This document shows positions 31,616 through 41,149 of a stretch of 44,189 nt of DNA, one piece after another. The translations under genes and the position numbers were made by a program. Below the pieces are notes generated by a model. The model was not told the DNA's origin and ran no database searches. It saw nothing but the letters and a program-made list of their open reading frames with translations. The stretch's first letter is position 1; each line of letters starts with the position of its first letter. This DNA comes from Salinicola peritrichatus (GTDB lineage Bacteria > Pseudomonadota > Gammaproteobacteria > Pseudomonadales > Halomonadaceae). Location of the stretch: contig NZ_PZJU01000028.1 in assembly GCF_003206715.1 (NCBI RefSeq), forward strand, positions 1-44,189, read 5' to 3'.

Positions 31616-31984
31616 ACCAAAGAACTTGTCCCACGCCAACAACCCCCAGGTCACCGCCGCCATCCCCAGCGACAGCATCACCGCCGCCGAGCCGATATCC
31701 TTGGCGCGCCCGGAAAGCTCGTGATGCTCGGGACCGATGCGGTCGACCACCGTCTCCACGGCGCTGTTGAGAAGCTCGACGATCAGTACGAAGATGCAGC
31801 TTCCGACCAACGCCAGCCACTCGATCGGGTTCTTGCCGATCCACCAGGCGAAGGGTACCAGGACGATGCACAGCGCCAGTTCCTGGCGAAAGGCGGTTTC
31901 GTTGCGAAACGCCGCCACCAGCCCCTTCAGCGAATAACCCGTGGAGTAGATCAGATGGCGAAAGCCGGTATCGCGAGATTTCAT
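31613..31984 (-). CDS. dgkA: Diacylglycerol kinase, DgkA type
   Basis: A 123-residue integral membrane kinase with three transmembrane helices. Conserved features: AFRNETAFRQELALCIVLVP, the IVELLNSAVETVVDRIGPE segment with the catalytic and Mg-binding acidic residues, and SGRAKDIGSAAVMLSL. It phosphorylates diacylglycerol released when membrane-derived oligosaccharides are made, returning it to phospholipid synthesis. Length equals the usual 120-125. The final TAG comes from the inverted-repeat element. Ordinary housekeeping gene. Confidence 0.96.
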   Translation of the reverse strand: MKSRDTGFRHLIYSTGYSLKGLVAAFRNETAFRQELALCIVLVPFAWWIGKNPIEWLALVGSCIFVLIVELLNSAVETVVDRIGPEHHELSGRAKDIGSAAVMLSLGMAAVTWGLLAWDKFFG

Positions 31985-32210
31985 GGATGCGTGTCGCGGT
32001 CGCTGCGACGACCGCCCTCATAAGAATCGTGAAGCCCGACCGGCAGCGCACTCCCGCCCCGCCCGTTTGGCGACAATAGTGTTTGTCGACGATGGTAGCA
32101 GAGGCGCATGGCGACATCATCGACGCGGAGCTACCGTGATATAACGAATGCATCCTCGGCCTATCCGGTCGGGAAACGGTTTCTCTGCGTCACTCATTTC
32201 GAGGTTCACC

Positions 32211-33188
32211 ATGCCACGTGCTCTATTGGTCTACGATGACGAGCCCCGCGCCCGGGTCGAGATGCTCGATGCCGCCCGGTTGCCCGAGCATGCCGTCACC
32301 GTCGACATCGACTACTCCGACCTGAACTACAAGGACGCGCTGGCGGTCACCGGTAGCGGTCCGATCGTACGCCACTATCCGCTGGTGCCGGGAATCGATT
32401 TTGCCGGTAGCGTCGCGCATTCCGATGATGATCGCTACGAGCCGGGCGACAAGGTGATTCTGACCGGCTGGGGTGTCGGCGAGAGTCACTGGGGCGGCTT
32501 CGCCGAGCGCATGACCATCGACCCGGACTGGCTGGTACCTTGCCCCGGCCCACTTTCCACGCGCCAGACGATGCTGCTGGGCACCGCCGGCCTGACCGCG
32601 ATGCTCGCCTTGATGCGGCTCGAGGAAGCCGGGCTCGAACCCGGCGATGGTCCGGTGGCGGTGACCGGCGCCAGCGGCGGCGTCGGCAGCTGGGCGGTGC
32701 AGATGCTGGCCCATGCCGGTTACGAAGTGCATGCCATCACCGGCAAACCCGAGCGCAATGACTGGCTGCGCGAGCTGGGCGCCAGCGAACTGCTGCCGCG
32801 CGCCGATTTCGAGGCTAAGGCGCGTCCGTTGGAGAAACAGCGCTGGGCCGGCGCCGTGGACGCCCTGGGCGGACCGGTATTGGCCACGCTACTGGCCCAG
32901 GGCCGCTACTACGCCAGAATCGCCACCGTGGGGCTGGCCGGTGACAGCGCGCTGCCCACTACGGTCATGCCGTTCATCCTGCGCGGTGCCTCGCTGCTCG
33001 GGGTCGATAGTGCCTACATCCCCTTCGAACGGCGGCGCGCCGCCTGGCAGCGCATTGCCTCCCTGCCCCACCTCATGTTCGAGCGCATGGCCGTCGAAGA
33101 GATCGCCCTGGAAGCGATCGCCGACAAGGCCCAGGCGATGATCGACGGCCGCACCCATGGACGAATACTCATCCGTCCGACTGCCTGA
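32211..33188 (+). CDS. acuI: Acryloyl-CoA reductase AcuI / YhdH family oxidoreductase
   Basis: A 325-residue zinc-free medium-chain dehydrogenase. Start at ATG 32211, preceded by GAGG. N-terminal SDLNYKDALAVTGSGPIVRH and VPGIDFAGSV, and the NADPH-binding GASGGVGSWAVQMLAHAGYE followed by TGKPERNDWLRELGA are diagnostic of the YhdH/AcuI group. AcuI reduces acryloyl-CoA to propionyl-CoA with NADPH, detoxifying acrylate from DMSP or 3-hydroxypropionate. Stands alone in a 226-base and a 111-base gap. Confidence 0.92.
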   Translation: MPRALLVYDDEPRARVEMLDAARLPEHAVTVDIDYSDLNYKDALAVTGSGPIVRHYPLVPGIDFAGSVAHSDDDRYEPGDKVILTGWGVGESHWGGFAERMTIDPDWLVPCPGPLSTRQTMLLGTAGLTAMLALMRLEEAGLEPGDGPVAVTGASGGVGSWAVQMLAHAGYEVHAITGKPERNDWLRELGASELLPRADFEAKARPLEKQRWAGAVDALGGPVLATLLAQGRYYARIATVGLAGDSALPTTVMPFILRGASLLGVDSAYIPFERRRAAWQRIASLPHLMFERMAVEEIALEAIADKAQAMIDGRTHGRILIRPTA

Positions 33189-34256
<1,068 letters not shown>

Positions 34257-34310
34257 AGGCCGGCAGTGACAGCAACACGGAACGGCTTCCCGCTCCGCCA
34301 TGCGCCGATC

Positions 34311-35498
34311 TCACGTTCGCGAATCGCGGGCCAGGTCGAGAATCGTCGCCGCCACCGCCTGCGCCCGCGGTACGAAGGTCTCCAGCCGACAGTATTCATC
34401 ATCTGTATGCATCTTGGCGCCGACCGGACCGGTACCGCAGAGCGTGGGAATGCCCATGCTGGCGGTGGTGCCGGCATCCGAACAGCCGCCGGTGAACTCG
34501 CCGTCGACGCTGAAGCCGAGCTTTTCCGCCTGGGCCTGGTAACGCGCGAACAGCGCCTCGCTCATGGCCGGCTCCATCGGCAGAAAGCCGGAAGTCTGGC
34601 GAACCGTGGCCCGGGTGCCGGGAATCTCCTCCTCGGCCACGATCGCTTCGATCCTGGCAAGCAATTCGCTGCGCTGTTCGTTGGTGACGAAGCGCGTATC
34701 CAGTTGCGCCTTAGCCATCGGCGCCACGGTATTGCGCGAGACACCGCCTTCGATCAAACCGACGTTGGTGGTCACGCCGCTGGCGTAGTCGGTCAGGGCA
34801 TGCAGCTTGACGATCTTGCGTGCCAGCGCCTCGATCGCGCTGGCGCCATCGGCGTGACTGACGCCGGAGTGAGCGGCGCGGCCTTCGACCTCGATCAGCA
34901 ACGCCGCCCCGCCCTTGCGCGCAGTGACCACGTTGCCGCTGATCCTGCCGGGTTCGGCATTGAGTACGGCCCGCGCCCCCGCCGCTGCCTCGCGAATGAA
35001 GGCGGTGCCATCGCGGGAGCCGATCTCCTCGTCGGCGGTGAACAGGGCATGCACCGGGAACGGCAGCGGGTCGAGACGCGTCAGCGCCCGCAACACGAAG
35101 ACATTGAGTACCAGCCCCGATTTCATGTCGGCGACACCGGGCCCATAGGCGAGATCGCCCCGTTGGGTATAACCGCGCTCCGCCACCGTGCCGGTGGGAA
35201 ACACGGTATCGCGGTGGCCCATCAGCAGCACATGGCCGCTCGCCGCATCACCGCCAGTGCCGGGCAATTTCGCTTCGAGGATGTCCCCGGCTTCCGGTCG
35301 CGGCGTTCGCGACACCGCAATGCCGTCGGCTTCCAGCCACTCGACGATGACGTCGGCCACCGCGTCGGTACCGGCCTTGTCGTAGCTGTTGGAATCGATA
35401 TTCACCAGCGTCTTCAGGCACTCGGTCATCGCTTCCCGTTGTTCGGCGAGCCAATCGCAGGCTGTCTGAGCCATCACTCCAGGGGACATCCGTGACAT
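34311..35498 (-). CDS. M20 family metallopeptidase, glutamate carboxypeptidase (CPG2)-like
   Basis: A 395-residue zinc peptidase. Metal motifs: LLMGHRDTVFP with the first histidine and aspartate, PGVADMKSGLVL, LFTADEEIGSRDG with the general-base and metal glutamates, LNAEPGR and the final histidine in GAKMHTDDEYC. The central dimerisation domain follows EVEGRAAHSG. No signal peptide, so probably cytoplasmic. Family members cleave C-terminal glutamate or deacylate amino acids; the substrate is open. Start at 35498 is supported by GAGGAA upstream; ATGs at 35489 and 35474 are alternatives. Convergent with pip. Confidence 0.92.
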   Translation of the reverse strand: MSRMSPGVMAQTACDWLAEQREAMTECLKTLVNIDSNSYDKAGTDAVADVIVEWLEADGIAVSRTPRPEAGDILEAKLPGTGGDAASGHVLLMGHRDTVFPTGTVAERGYTQRGDLAYGPGVADMKSGLVLNVFVLRALTRLDPLPFPVHALFTADEEIGSRDGTAFIREAAAGARAVLNAEPGRISGNVVTARKGGAALLIEVEGRAAHSGVSHADGASAIEALARKIVKLHALTDYASGVTTNVGLIEGGVSRNTVAPMAKAQLDTRFVTNEQRSELLARIEAIVAEEEIPGTRATVRQTSGFLPMEPAMSEALFARYQAQAEKLGFSVDGEFTGGCSDAGTTASMGIPTLCGTGPVGAKMHTDDEYCRLETFVPRAQAVAATILDLARDSRT

Positions 35499-35726
35499 TT
35501 GTCATGTTCCTCATCATTTACAAGCAATTAATATTACAGTTCATATGTCCAAGCTTTATTTGAAATAATTAGAGCGGTAACCAAGCTAAGAACATAAGAA
35601 AAATTAAGGCATTTATGCGGCGCTTCCTTAATCGTCAAGCCGGACATGTCGCAGCCAAACGACATGCAACTCTTAATCATCCTAAACACACTCACCTTTA
35701 GCCATCGACACATGCACGTGAAAACG

Positions 35727-35756
35727 ATCCGCCATCGGGTTGTTCCTATGGCGGAT
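35727..35756 (-). terminator. Probable terminator of the IclR-controlled minus-strand operon
   Basis: A 9-bp perfect stem, ATCCGCCAT and ATGGCGGAT, with a 12-base loop, 24 bases after the stop of the last SDR gene, followed on the minus strand by CGTTTTC. The U-run is short, so termination may be partial. Confidence 0.6.
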
Positions 35757-35779
35757 TGGCGTGTTGCAGAAGTAAAGCG

Positions 35780-36541
35780 TCAGAGCGGTTCAGGCATGAA
35801 CTTGGTTGTCGTCCAGCCGCCATCTACTGGTAGCGTCACGCCGGTAATGAAGCTGGAGGCCTCGGAGGCAAGAAACAAGCAGGCACTGGCGACTTCATCC
35901 GCCGTTCCAGTACGTCCCATTGGCGAGCCCTCGATCATCATACGTCGATACCAGGGATTGCCGTGAATACGCTCGCGAGTGATTGGAGTCTCGATGGCTC
36001 CCGGTGCAATGGCATTGACACGAATACCGTCACGACCATATTCGGCGGCAAGCTGCATCGTCAGACCGACCATGGCAGCTTTGGTCGGCGCATAGCCCGA
36101 CGTACGTGCGGCCCCCATTATGCCGAACACCGATGACATATTGGTGATCGTTCCGCCCTGCCCTTGTCGGCGCATCTGACCAATAACCAGACGGCTCAGC
36201 TGAAATGGCACCTTCAGATTGATTGCGAAGTAGCGTTCAAAATCGTCATCACTGGTCTCCTCTATCGGCCGGGCATTGCCGATACCGGCATTGTTAACCA
36301 GGATATCAACGCGCCCGAACGCCTCGATGCACGCAGCGACGACTCGATCGGTCGCACCCGCAATGCATAGGTCGAGCGGCACTGCATGGCAGCATGAATG
36401 CCCGGCAAGCGTCTCGGGAACAGGCGTTCTGTCCGCTGCCAGAACACAGGCACCTTCGTCAAGGAACTTGAGTGCCGTTGCCAGACCGATTCCCGAGGCG
36501 GCGCCAGTAACGATAGCGATCTTATTGTCGAGTTGCGCCAT
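35780..36541 (-). CDS. SDR family oxidoreductase (first of two in the operon)
   Basis: A 253-residue short-chain dehydrogenase starting at ATG 36541 (MAQLDNKIAIVTGAASGIG). Cofactor glycines GAASGIG, NNAGIG, active-site serine in NMSSVFG, YAPTK catalytic tyrosine and lysine, and the C-terminal FITGVTLPVDGGWTT. Classical SDR of about the usual length. The acidic residue after strand 2 (AADRT) fits NAD preference. Last gene of a four-gene operon, five bases after the deacetylase-fold gene. Likely oxidises a hydroxyl group in the same unknown pathway. Confidence 0.93.
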   Translation of the reverse strand: MAQLDNKIAIVTGAASGIGLATALKFLDEGACVLAADRTPVPETLAGHSCCHAVPLDLCIAGATDRVVAACIEAFGRVDILVNNAGIGNARPIEETSDDDFERYFAINLKVPFQLSRLVIGQMRRQGQGGTITNMSSVFGIMGAARTSGYAPTKAAMVGLTMQLAAEYGRDGIRVNAIAPGAIETPITRERIHGNPWYRRMMIEGSPMGRTGTADEVASACLFLASEASSFITGVTLPVDGGWTTTKFMPEPL

Positions 36542-36546
36542 GATCG

Positions 36547-37443
36547 TTACTCCGCGTGGTCGCGCGCCCAGCTCACCACGTCGCGGTGAGTGGCAAACCA
36601 GACGTCGCCGCGAGCCTGGATATGGCGAATCAGTTCCTCGAGTATCCAGATGCGCGAACGGTAGGTGATAATATGAGGGTGCATCGTCAGTTGAAAGATG
36701 CCGCCTTCCTCCCAAGCGGCGTCGAACTCACGCCGAAAAATATCGAACACGTCGCTCGGCGGCGTATAAGGCCTGAGCGACTGGAAACGGTGCATCATGA
36801 AATAGACCGCATCGTCGCGCACCCACTCTACCGGCAGTTCGATCACGCCAGTCCTTTCGCCCGACAGCAGGAGTTCATAGCAATCCTCGTCAGCCATCAG
36901 CGACGAGTCGTATAGCAACCCCATTTCGCGCGCAATAGCCAACGTATGCGGGCTGAAATCCCAAGACGGCGTGCGCATGCCGACCGGTTTGATGCCAGTA
37001 ATGCGCTCCAGCGTCTCGGAGGCACGCATCAACAGATCCTTTTCATCCTCGTAGCCAAGCACCGAGTTCAACTCATGGATCCAGCCATGCAGACCGATCT
37101 CATGGCCCCGCCTGACAATGTCGCGCTGCTCGTCGGGATGTAGCATCGCTACTACTGCCGGAACGTAGAAGGTGGCCGGCACGTCATACTTTTCGAGCAA
37201 ACGCAGAATCCGCGGCACACCGACGCGGTTGGCATACTGTCCCCAATTGAGCCGTCCGATCGATTGACCGCCCTCGCGCAGCTCACTGGTTTCGTGATCG
37301 GAGTCGAACGACAGCGCCACGGCGCAGCGCGCACCATTCTTCCACCGCTGCGGTCGCAGCAGCGCGCCGGCACGCACGCGCTCGACCTTGTCACGCCACT
37401 CCGCCTCCTCCCACTGCCATGGTTTTTTGTCCACTGAAGTCAT
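36547..37443 (-). CDS. NodB-fold polysaccharide deacetylase / cyclic imidase-like hydrolase
   Basis: A 298-residue protein of carbohydrate esterase 4 fold. Motif 1 aspartates in VALSFDSDHE, motif 2 HEIGLHGWIHE with the metal histidines, then RTPSWDFSPHTL and a late QLTMHPHIITYRSR. Lacks a signal peptide, so a cytoplasmic small-molecule substrate is more likely than cell-wall polysaccharide. Relatives include PuuE allantoinase-like enzymes, cyclic imide hydrolases and Helicobacter PgdA. Between two SDR genes and behind a metabolite:H+ symporter, it probably opens or deacylates a small carboxylated compound. The reaction cannot be fixed from sequence. Confidence 0.85.
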   Translation of the reverse strand: MTSVDKKPWQWEEAEWRDKVERVRAGALLRPQRWKNGARCAVALSFDSDHETSELREGGQSIGRLNWGQYANRVGVPRILRLLEKYDVPATFYVPAVVAMLHPDEQRDIVRRGHEIGLHGWIHELNSVLGYEDEKDLLMRASETLERITGIKPVGMRTPSWDFSPHTLAIAREMGLLYDSSLMADEDCYELLLSGERTGVIELPVEWVRDDAVYFMMHRFQSLRPYTPPSDVFDIFRREFDAAWEEGGIFQLTMHPHIITYRSRIWILEELIRHIQARGDVWFATHRDVVSWARDHAE

Positions 37444-37504
37444 GACACGCTCTCCTTGTTTTTGAATGCTCTTTGATGAAGGTACAGTTTGTCTCCCTGC
37501 TCAA

Positions 37505-38275
37505 CTAGACGAGCGGCATCCCGGTCACCGGCAGCGTCTGCCCGGTGATCCAGCCGGCATAGTCGGAAGCCAGGAACATCACTGCATGGGCGATATCCTC
37601 GGGCTCGCCTAGCCGGCCCGCCACCAGTTGAGCCGAAAACCCACGCTGAAATTCAGGCGTATAGCCGTCCCACTGGCGTTGGGCATCAGGATTGGTCTTC
37701 ATGAATCCCGGTGCCACGGCATTGACCGTCACGCCGCTGGGCGCAAATTCCTGCGCCAGCTGTTTGACCAGCCCCGTCTGGCCGTGCTTGGCGGCGCAGT
37801 AGCTCTGTATGCCAGTCAGGCTGGTGGCGAGTCCAGCGCGGCTCGACACGATAATGATCCGTCCGGCCTTGCGCGCTTTCATACCTGCGGCTACGGCACG
37901 CACGCTCAAGAAAGCACCAAACAGATTGACGTCCTCGATCTGGCGCCACTGCCCGGCCAAGACCTCCTCGATCGGTTGCGGAATCTGACCGCACATGCCG
38001 CCCGCCACATAGATCAGCGCATCGACATCACCCTCCTGCTGCAAAGCTGTGAACAACTCTTCGACGGAGGACTCGGAGGTCACATCGACGCGCAGCGCCA
38101 CAATAATGCCGGACAGACTATCGGCCTCATCGATATAGGCCTGCACCCTCGCCACGGCGAGATCGCAGGCCCACACATAAGCCCCACGCGCGGCAAAGGC
38201 GAGCGCAATCGCACGACCGATGCCCTGCGCCGCGCCGACCACCGCGATGCGTCTGGCGTTGAAATCGATGTTCAT
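37505..38275 (-). CDS. SDR family oxidoreductase (second of two in the operon)
   Basis: A 256-residue short-chain dehydrogenase; ATG 38275 has GGAGGGTGG upstream. GAAQGIGRAIAL binds the cofactor, VSSRAGLATSLTGIQSY carries the active-site serine, YCAAK the tyrosine and lysine, and WITGQTLPVTGMPLV ends the protein. The usual NNAG motif is altered to YVAGG, a moderate departure seen in some SDRs. It lies 16 bases after the transporter gene and 61 before the NodB-fold gene. Confidence 0.92.
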   Translation of the reverse strand: MNIDFNARRIAVVGAAQGIGRAIALAFAARGAYVWACDLAVARVQAYIDEADSLSGIIVALRVDVTSESSVEELFTALQQEGDVDALIYVAGGMCGQIPQPIEEVLAGQWRQIEDVNLFGAFLSVRAVAAGMKARKAGRIIIVSSRAGLATSLTGIQSYCAAKHGQTGLVKQLAQEFAPSGVTVNAVAPGFMKTNPDAQRQWDGYTPEFQRGFSAQLVAGRLGEPEDIAHAVMFLASDYAGWITGQTLPVTGMPLV

Positions 38276-38291
38276 GGGTTTACCACCCTCC

Positions 38292-39635
38292 TCAGCGGAG
38301 ATCGACATGCGCTGTCTCGCGCATGGTCCAGATGAAAAAGGCAGACGCCAGCGCCCCGGCAATCAAGTAGTAGGTCGGAGAGATCGGCGTACCGGTCTGT
38401 TCGATCAAGAGCGTGGCGATGAAAGGTGCGAAGCCGCCAAAAATGGTTACCGCCAGGCTATAGCCCACCGACATCCAGGTCGAACGGGTACGGGTCGGAA
38501 ACATTTCGGCGATCGCCGCAGGACCTGGGCCGGAAACCAGCGAGATCATCAACGCAAAAATGATCTGTACCAGCATGACGATCAAGAACGTCTGCTCACT
38601 GAGCAGCCACTTGAATAGCGGATAGGGCAAGATCACGAAGCTTGCGCAGCACAGCAAGAGCAATGGTCTACGACCGACCCGATCGGACAATGCTCCCATC
38701 AGCGGCACGACAAGCACTAACACGATCAGGCCGATGGTGTTCGACCACAGTGCTGCCGATGCCTCCATGCCCGCATAGTGCTGGATGAAGGTCGGCATGT
38801 AGGTCAGCATGGTGTAGTAAGACACTGTCCACATGATAGTGAAGCCGAACGCGCGTACCGCGCGCTTGAGCGACGAGTTCGTCACGTTTTCGGCCTGTTG
38901 CTGAGACGTATCGTTCGCCTCGGCCTGCACGGCTTCATAGGCGGGCGATTCATCGATATTGCGGCGCAGATAGAGTCCGACCGGCCCAAGCACGCCGCCT
39001 AACAGAAAGGGAATGCGCCAACCCCAATCATTCAGGGCCTCCGCGCCCAACAGCGTGCCGGTCAGTGCCGCCACGGCCGAACCGAGCAGCATGCCGATCG
39101 CGAGACTACTTTGCTGGAAGCTGCCGTAAAAGCCGCGTTTGCCCCGCGGCGCCCATTCGACCATGAAGGCGGTGGAACCGCCCCACTCGCCGCCGCCGGA
39201 GAAGCCCTGCACCAGACGGGCCAACACGATAATGATGGGAGCGGCGATACCTATCGTCTCGAACGACGGCACCAGCCCTATCACTACGGTGCTGCAAGCC
39301 ATCGAGAACAGTGTTACCAGCAGTGCCACCTTGCGGCCTTTGACGTCGGCTAAGCGACCGATCAGCACGCCACCCAACGGCCGCATCAGAAAGCCGACAC
39401 CGAATACCGCAAAAGTCGCCAGCAGTGACGAGGCTGCGTTTTCGGCGGGGAAAAAGTGCTGGGCGATGATCGAGGCCATGAAGCCGTAGATCGCAAAATC
39501 ATACCATTCAAGAATGTTACCCATCGCAGCAGCGATTACCGCTTTGCGCCCCAGAGCCTGACGACGCGCTTCTTCGTCGCCGGGCAATACCGAAGCCATA
39601 CCGGTATCATGCTGATCGATTACGGTATCCACCAT
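38292..39635 (-). CDS. MFS metabolite:H+ symporter (MHS/ProP-KgtP family)
   Basis: A 447-residue transporter. The start is the ATG at 39635, with GGAG eight bases upstream; the frame extends to 39716 without a ribosome site. Typical MHS sequences: GNILEWYDFAIYGFMASIIA in TM1, GVGFLMRPLGGVLIGRLAD, RKVALLVTLFSMACSTVVIG and RLVQGFSGGGEWGGSTAFMV. MHS proteins import carboxylates such as citrate, shikimate and alpha-ketoglutarate, or betaines. First gene of the operon with both SDRs and the NodB-fold enzyme, so it probably brings in their substrate. Divergent from the IclR gene across 175 bases. Confidence 0.94.
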   Translation of the reverse strand: MVDTVIDQHDTGMASVLPGDEEARRQALGRKAVIAAAMGNILEWYDFAIYGFMASIIAQHFFPAENAASSLLATFAVFGVGFLMRPLGGVLIGRLADVKGRKVALLVTLFSMACSTVVIGLVPSFETIGIAAPIIIVLARLVQGFSGGGEWGGSTAFMVEWAPRGKRGFYGSFQQSSLAIGMLLGSAVAALTGTLLGAEALNDWGWRIPFLLGGVLGPVGLYLRRNIDESPAYEAVQAEANDTSQQQAENVTNSSLKRAVRAFGFTIMWTVSYYTMLTYMPTFIQHYAGMEASAALWSNTIGLIVLVLVVPLMGALSDRVGRRPLLLLCCASFVILPYPLFKWLLSEQTFLIVMLVQIIFALMISLVSGPGPAAIAEMFPTRTRSTWMSVGYSLAVTIFGGFAPFIATLLIEQTGTPISPTYYLIAGALASAFFIWTMRETAHVDLR

Positions 39636-39775
39636 ATCGAGTTCTCCAAGCTGTCTATCGTTGTTGTTTGCCTGTATCACCGTTGCCACTTGTATCGCTC
39701 TTTCATCGTGGAGCAACGATCAACTCTTGGTTTATAGAATCTTAAAGCAATTTGCAACATCGCTATATGATTTTG

Positions 39776-39794
39776 TGTATTGCAATGCAATACA
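39776..39794. promoter_or_regulatory. 19-bp palindromic operator upstream of the IclR gene
   Basis: TGTATTGC, three-base centre AAT, then GCAATACA: a perfect inverted repeat ending 16 bases before the IclR ATG. Position between divergent regulator and transporter genes, in AT-rich DNA, makes it the likely IclR binding site. AAAGGAG after it is the ribosome site of the regulator. Confidence 0.75.
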
Positions 39795-39810
39795 AAGAAA
39801 GGAGTATTAG

Positions 39811-40578
39811 ATGACTCAAGACCGACTCTTCGTGGCCTCGCTTGAGAAAGCAATGACCGTGCTTTACACATTTTCTTCTGGTATTCAATCGCAAAGCCTG
39901 AGCGAAATTGCGATTGCCAGCGGTTTAGATAAAAGCGCCGTACAGCGCTTCACCCATACGCTAACCAAGCTCGGCCTGCTGGAAAAACATGAGCAGACGC
40001 GCCGTTACTCATTGGGGAAAAAGACACTAGAGCTTTCCTACTTCTATCTGCGCGCCGATCCACTGATAGAAAGGGCGACCCCCATTGTCCTGGCGCTGCG
40101 TCAGCGTTGTAACGAAAGGGTCAACCTGAGCCTGTTCGATGACACGACCATTCTCTACGCCATCCGCCAGCCCAGCAGGCATGACTATCCGGGTGCCTCG
40201 TTGGTTGGCCGACGCATGCCGCTGCACTGCACTGCTGGCGGACGAGCGATTATGGCAAAGCTGGACGAGGCACATATCGACGATATCCTGGCCCGCTCCG
40301 AGCTAACGCCGCTGACACCGTATACCCTGCTCGATCCCGAGCGCATCCGCGCCGAAGTATGCAAGACGCGAGAACGCGGCTACGCCCTCGCCGTGCAGGA
40401 AAGCGTCCCCGGAGAATTGACCCTCGGCGCCGCCATTATCAATGCCCAACGCCAGCCTATCGCTGCGCTGCATATTGCCGGCTCGATCAGCGACTGGTCC
40501 CCCGCCGACTTCGAGGACAAGCTCGCACCACTACTGCTCGAAGCGGTCCATATTCTCAACCACAACATGCGGTTGTAG
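39811..40578 (+). CDS. IclR family transcriptional regulator
   Basis: A 255-residue regulator. Winged helix in residues 5-70 (LEKAMTVLYTFSSGIQSQSL, IAIASGLDKSAVQRFTHTLTKL), then the IclR effector domain with LHCTAGGRAIMAKL, ERGYALAVQESVPGELTLGA and SISDWSPADFEDKLAPLL. Divergent from the MHS-SDR-hydrolase-SDR operon, which it most likely controls in response to an aromatic or carboxylic acid. An autoregulatory palindrome lies just upstream. Confidence 0.94.
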   Translation: MTQDRLFVASLEKAMTVLYTFSSGIQSQSLSEIAIASGLDKSAVQRFTHTLTKLGLLEKHEQTRRYSLGKKTLELSYFYLRADPLIERATPIVLALRQRCNERVNLSLFDDTTILYAIRQPSRHDYPGASLVGRRMPLHCTAGGRAIMAKLDEAHIDDILARSELTPLTPYTLLDPERIRAEVCKTRERGYALAVQESVPGELTLGAAIINAQRQPIAALHIAGSISDWSPADFEDKLAPLLLEAVHILNHNMRL

Positions 40579-40784
40579 GACAACGTCTGCGCGTGTGCCA
40601 GACCCGCTATGCTGGTAGGCAACGCTTTTAGCCACCCAGGAGCCGCGCCGATATAGAACGCTAATATCGCCCGCCGTGGACGTGAGATTGAGTCATCTGG
40701 CGATACCGTAACGAAGGGAGGATAACCGAGGCGCGATTATCTTCCACGGATCGCGGCGGCGCCATCGTCTTACGGAGCGCCGAT

Positions 40785-41075
40785 TTACTTGATCTCTATC
40801 TCAACGAAGACGAATTCGAAATCGTTGTCGTTGACCACGTTGTGCTCGACCCCCACCGGACGGTAATAGGAAACGCCGGCTTCCAGGGTCGAGAACGTAT
40901 GGCCGTCCAAGGTTTCCAGTTCGAGCTTGCCGGTGGTCTGAGGTACCACTACGTAGTCGTGCTCGTGGCGATGCCAACCGGTCTCCGCGCCAGGTGGGAA
41001 GCGCCACTCGGTGACCCGAACCCGATCATTGTCGACTTGCACGCTGGGCTGGGCCTGGGGCCGCAAAGCTTCCAT
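40785..41075 (-). CDS. Small cupin-domain protein
   Basis: A 96-residue single cupin. Motif 1 GAETGWHRHEHDYVVVPQTTG has the metal-binding histidines and glutamate; motif 2 is PVGVEHNVVNDNDFEF. GAGGA lies about nine bases before the ATG at 41075. Such small cupins bind a metal and may act as isomerases, decarboxylases or sensors; I cannot assign one. The 206 bases between it and the convergent IclR gene hold nothing I recognise. Confidence 0.85.
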   Translation of the reverse strand: MEALRPQAQPSVQVDNDRVRVTEWRFPPGAETGWHRHEHDYVVVPQTTGKLELETLDGHTFSTLEAGVSYYRPVGVEHNVVNDNDFEFVFVEIEIK

Positions 41076-41149
41076 GAATCAAATCCTCGAGCAGAAAATC
41101 GGAGTGTCGGACACCGACGCCAAGCCGGTACCCGAGGCGTCGTGACGGC

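Noticed and set aside
35646-35966. Plus-strand open frame overlapping the end of the first SDR gene
   Set aside because: Half of it is antisense to the SDR; the rest is intergenic DNA with the terminator hairpin.
40579-40784. Hairpins in the IclR-cupin convergent gap
   Set aside because: Only short, mismatched stems without U-runs; no terminator or RNA gene could be supported.
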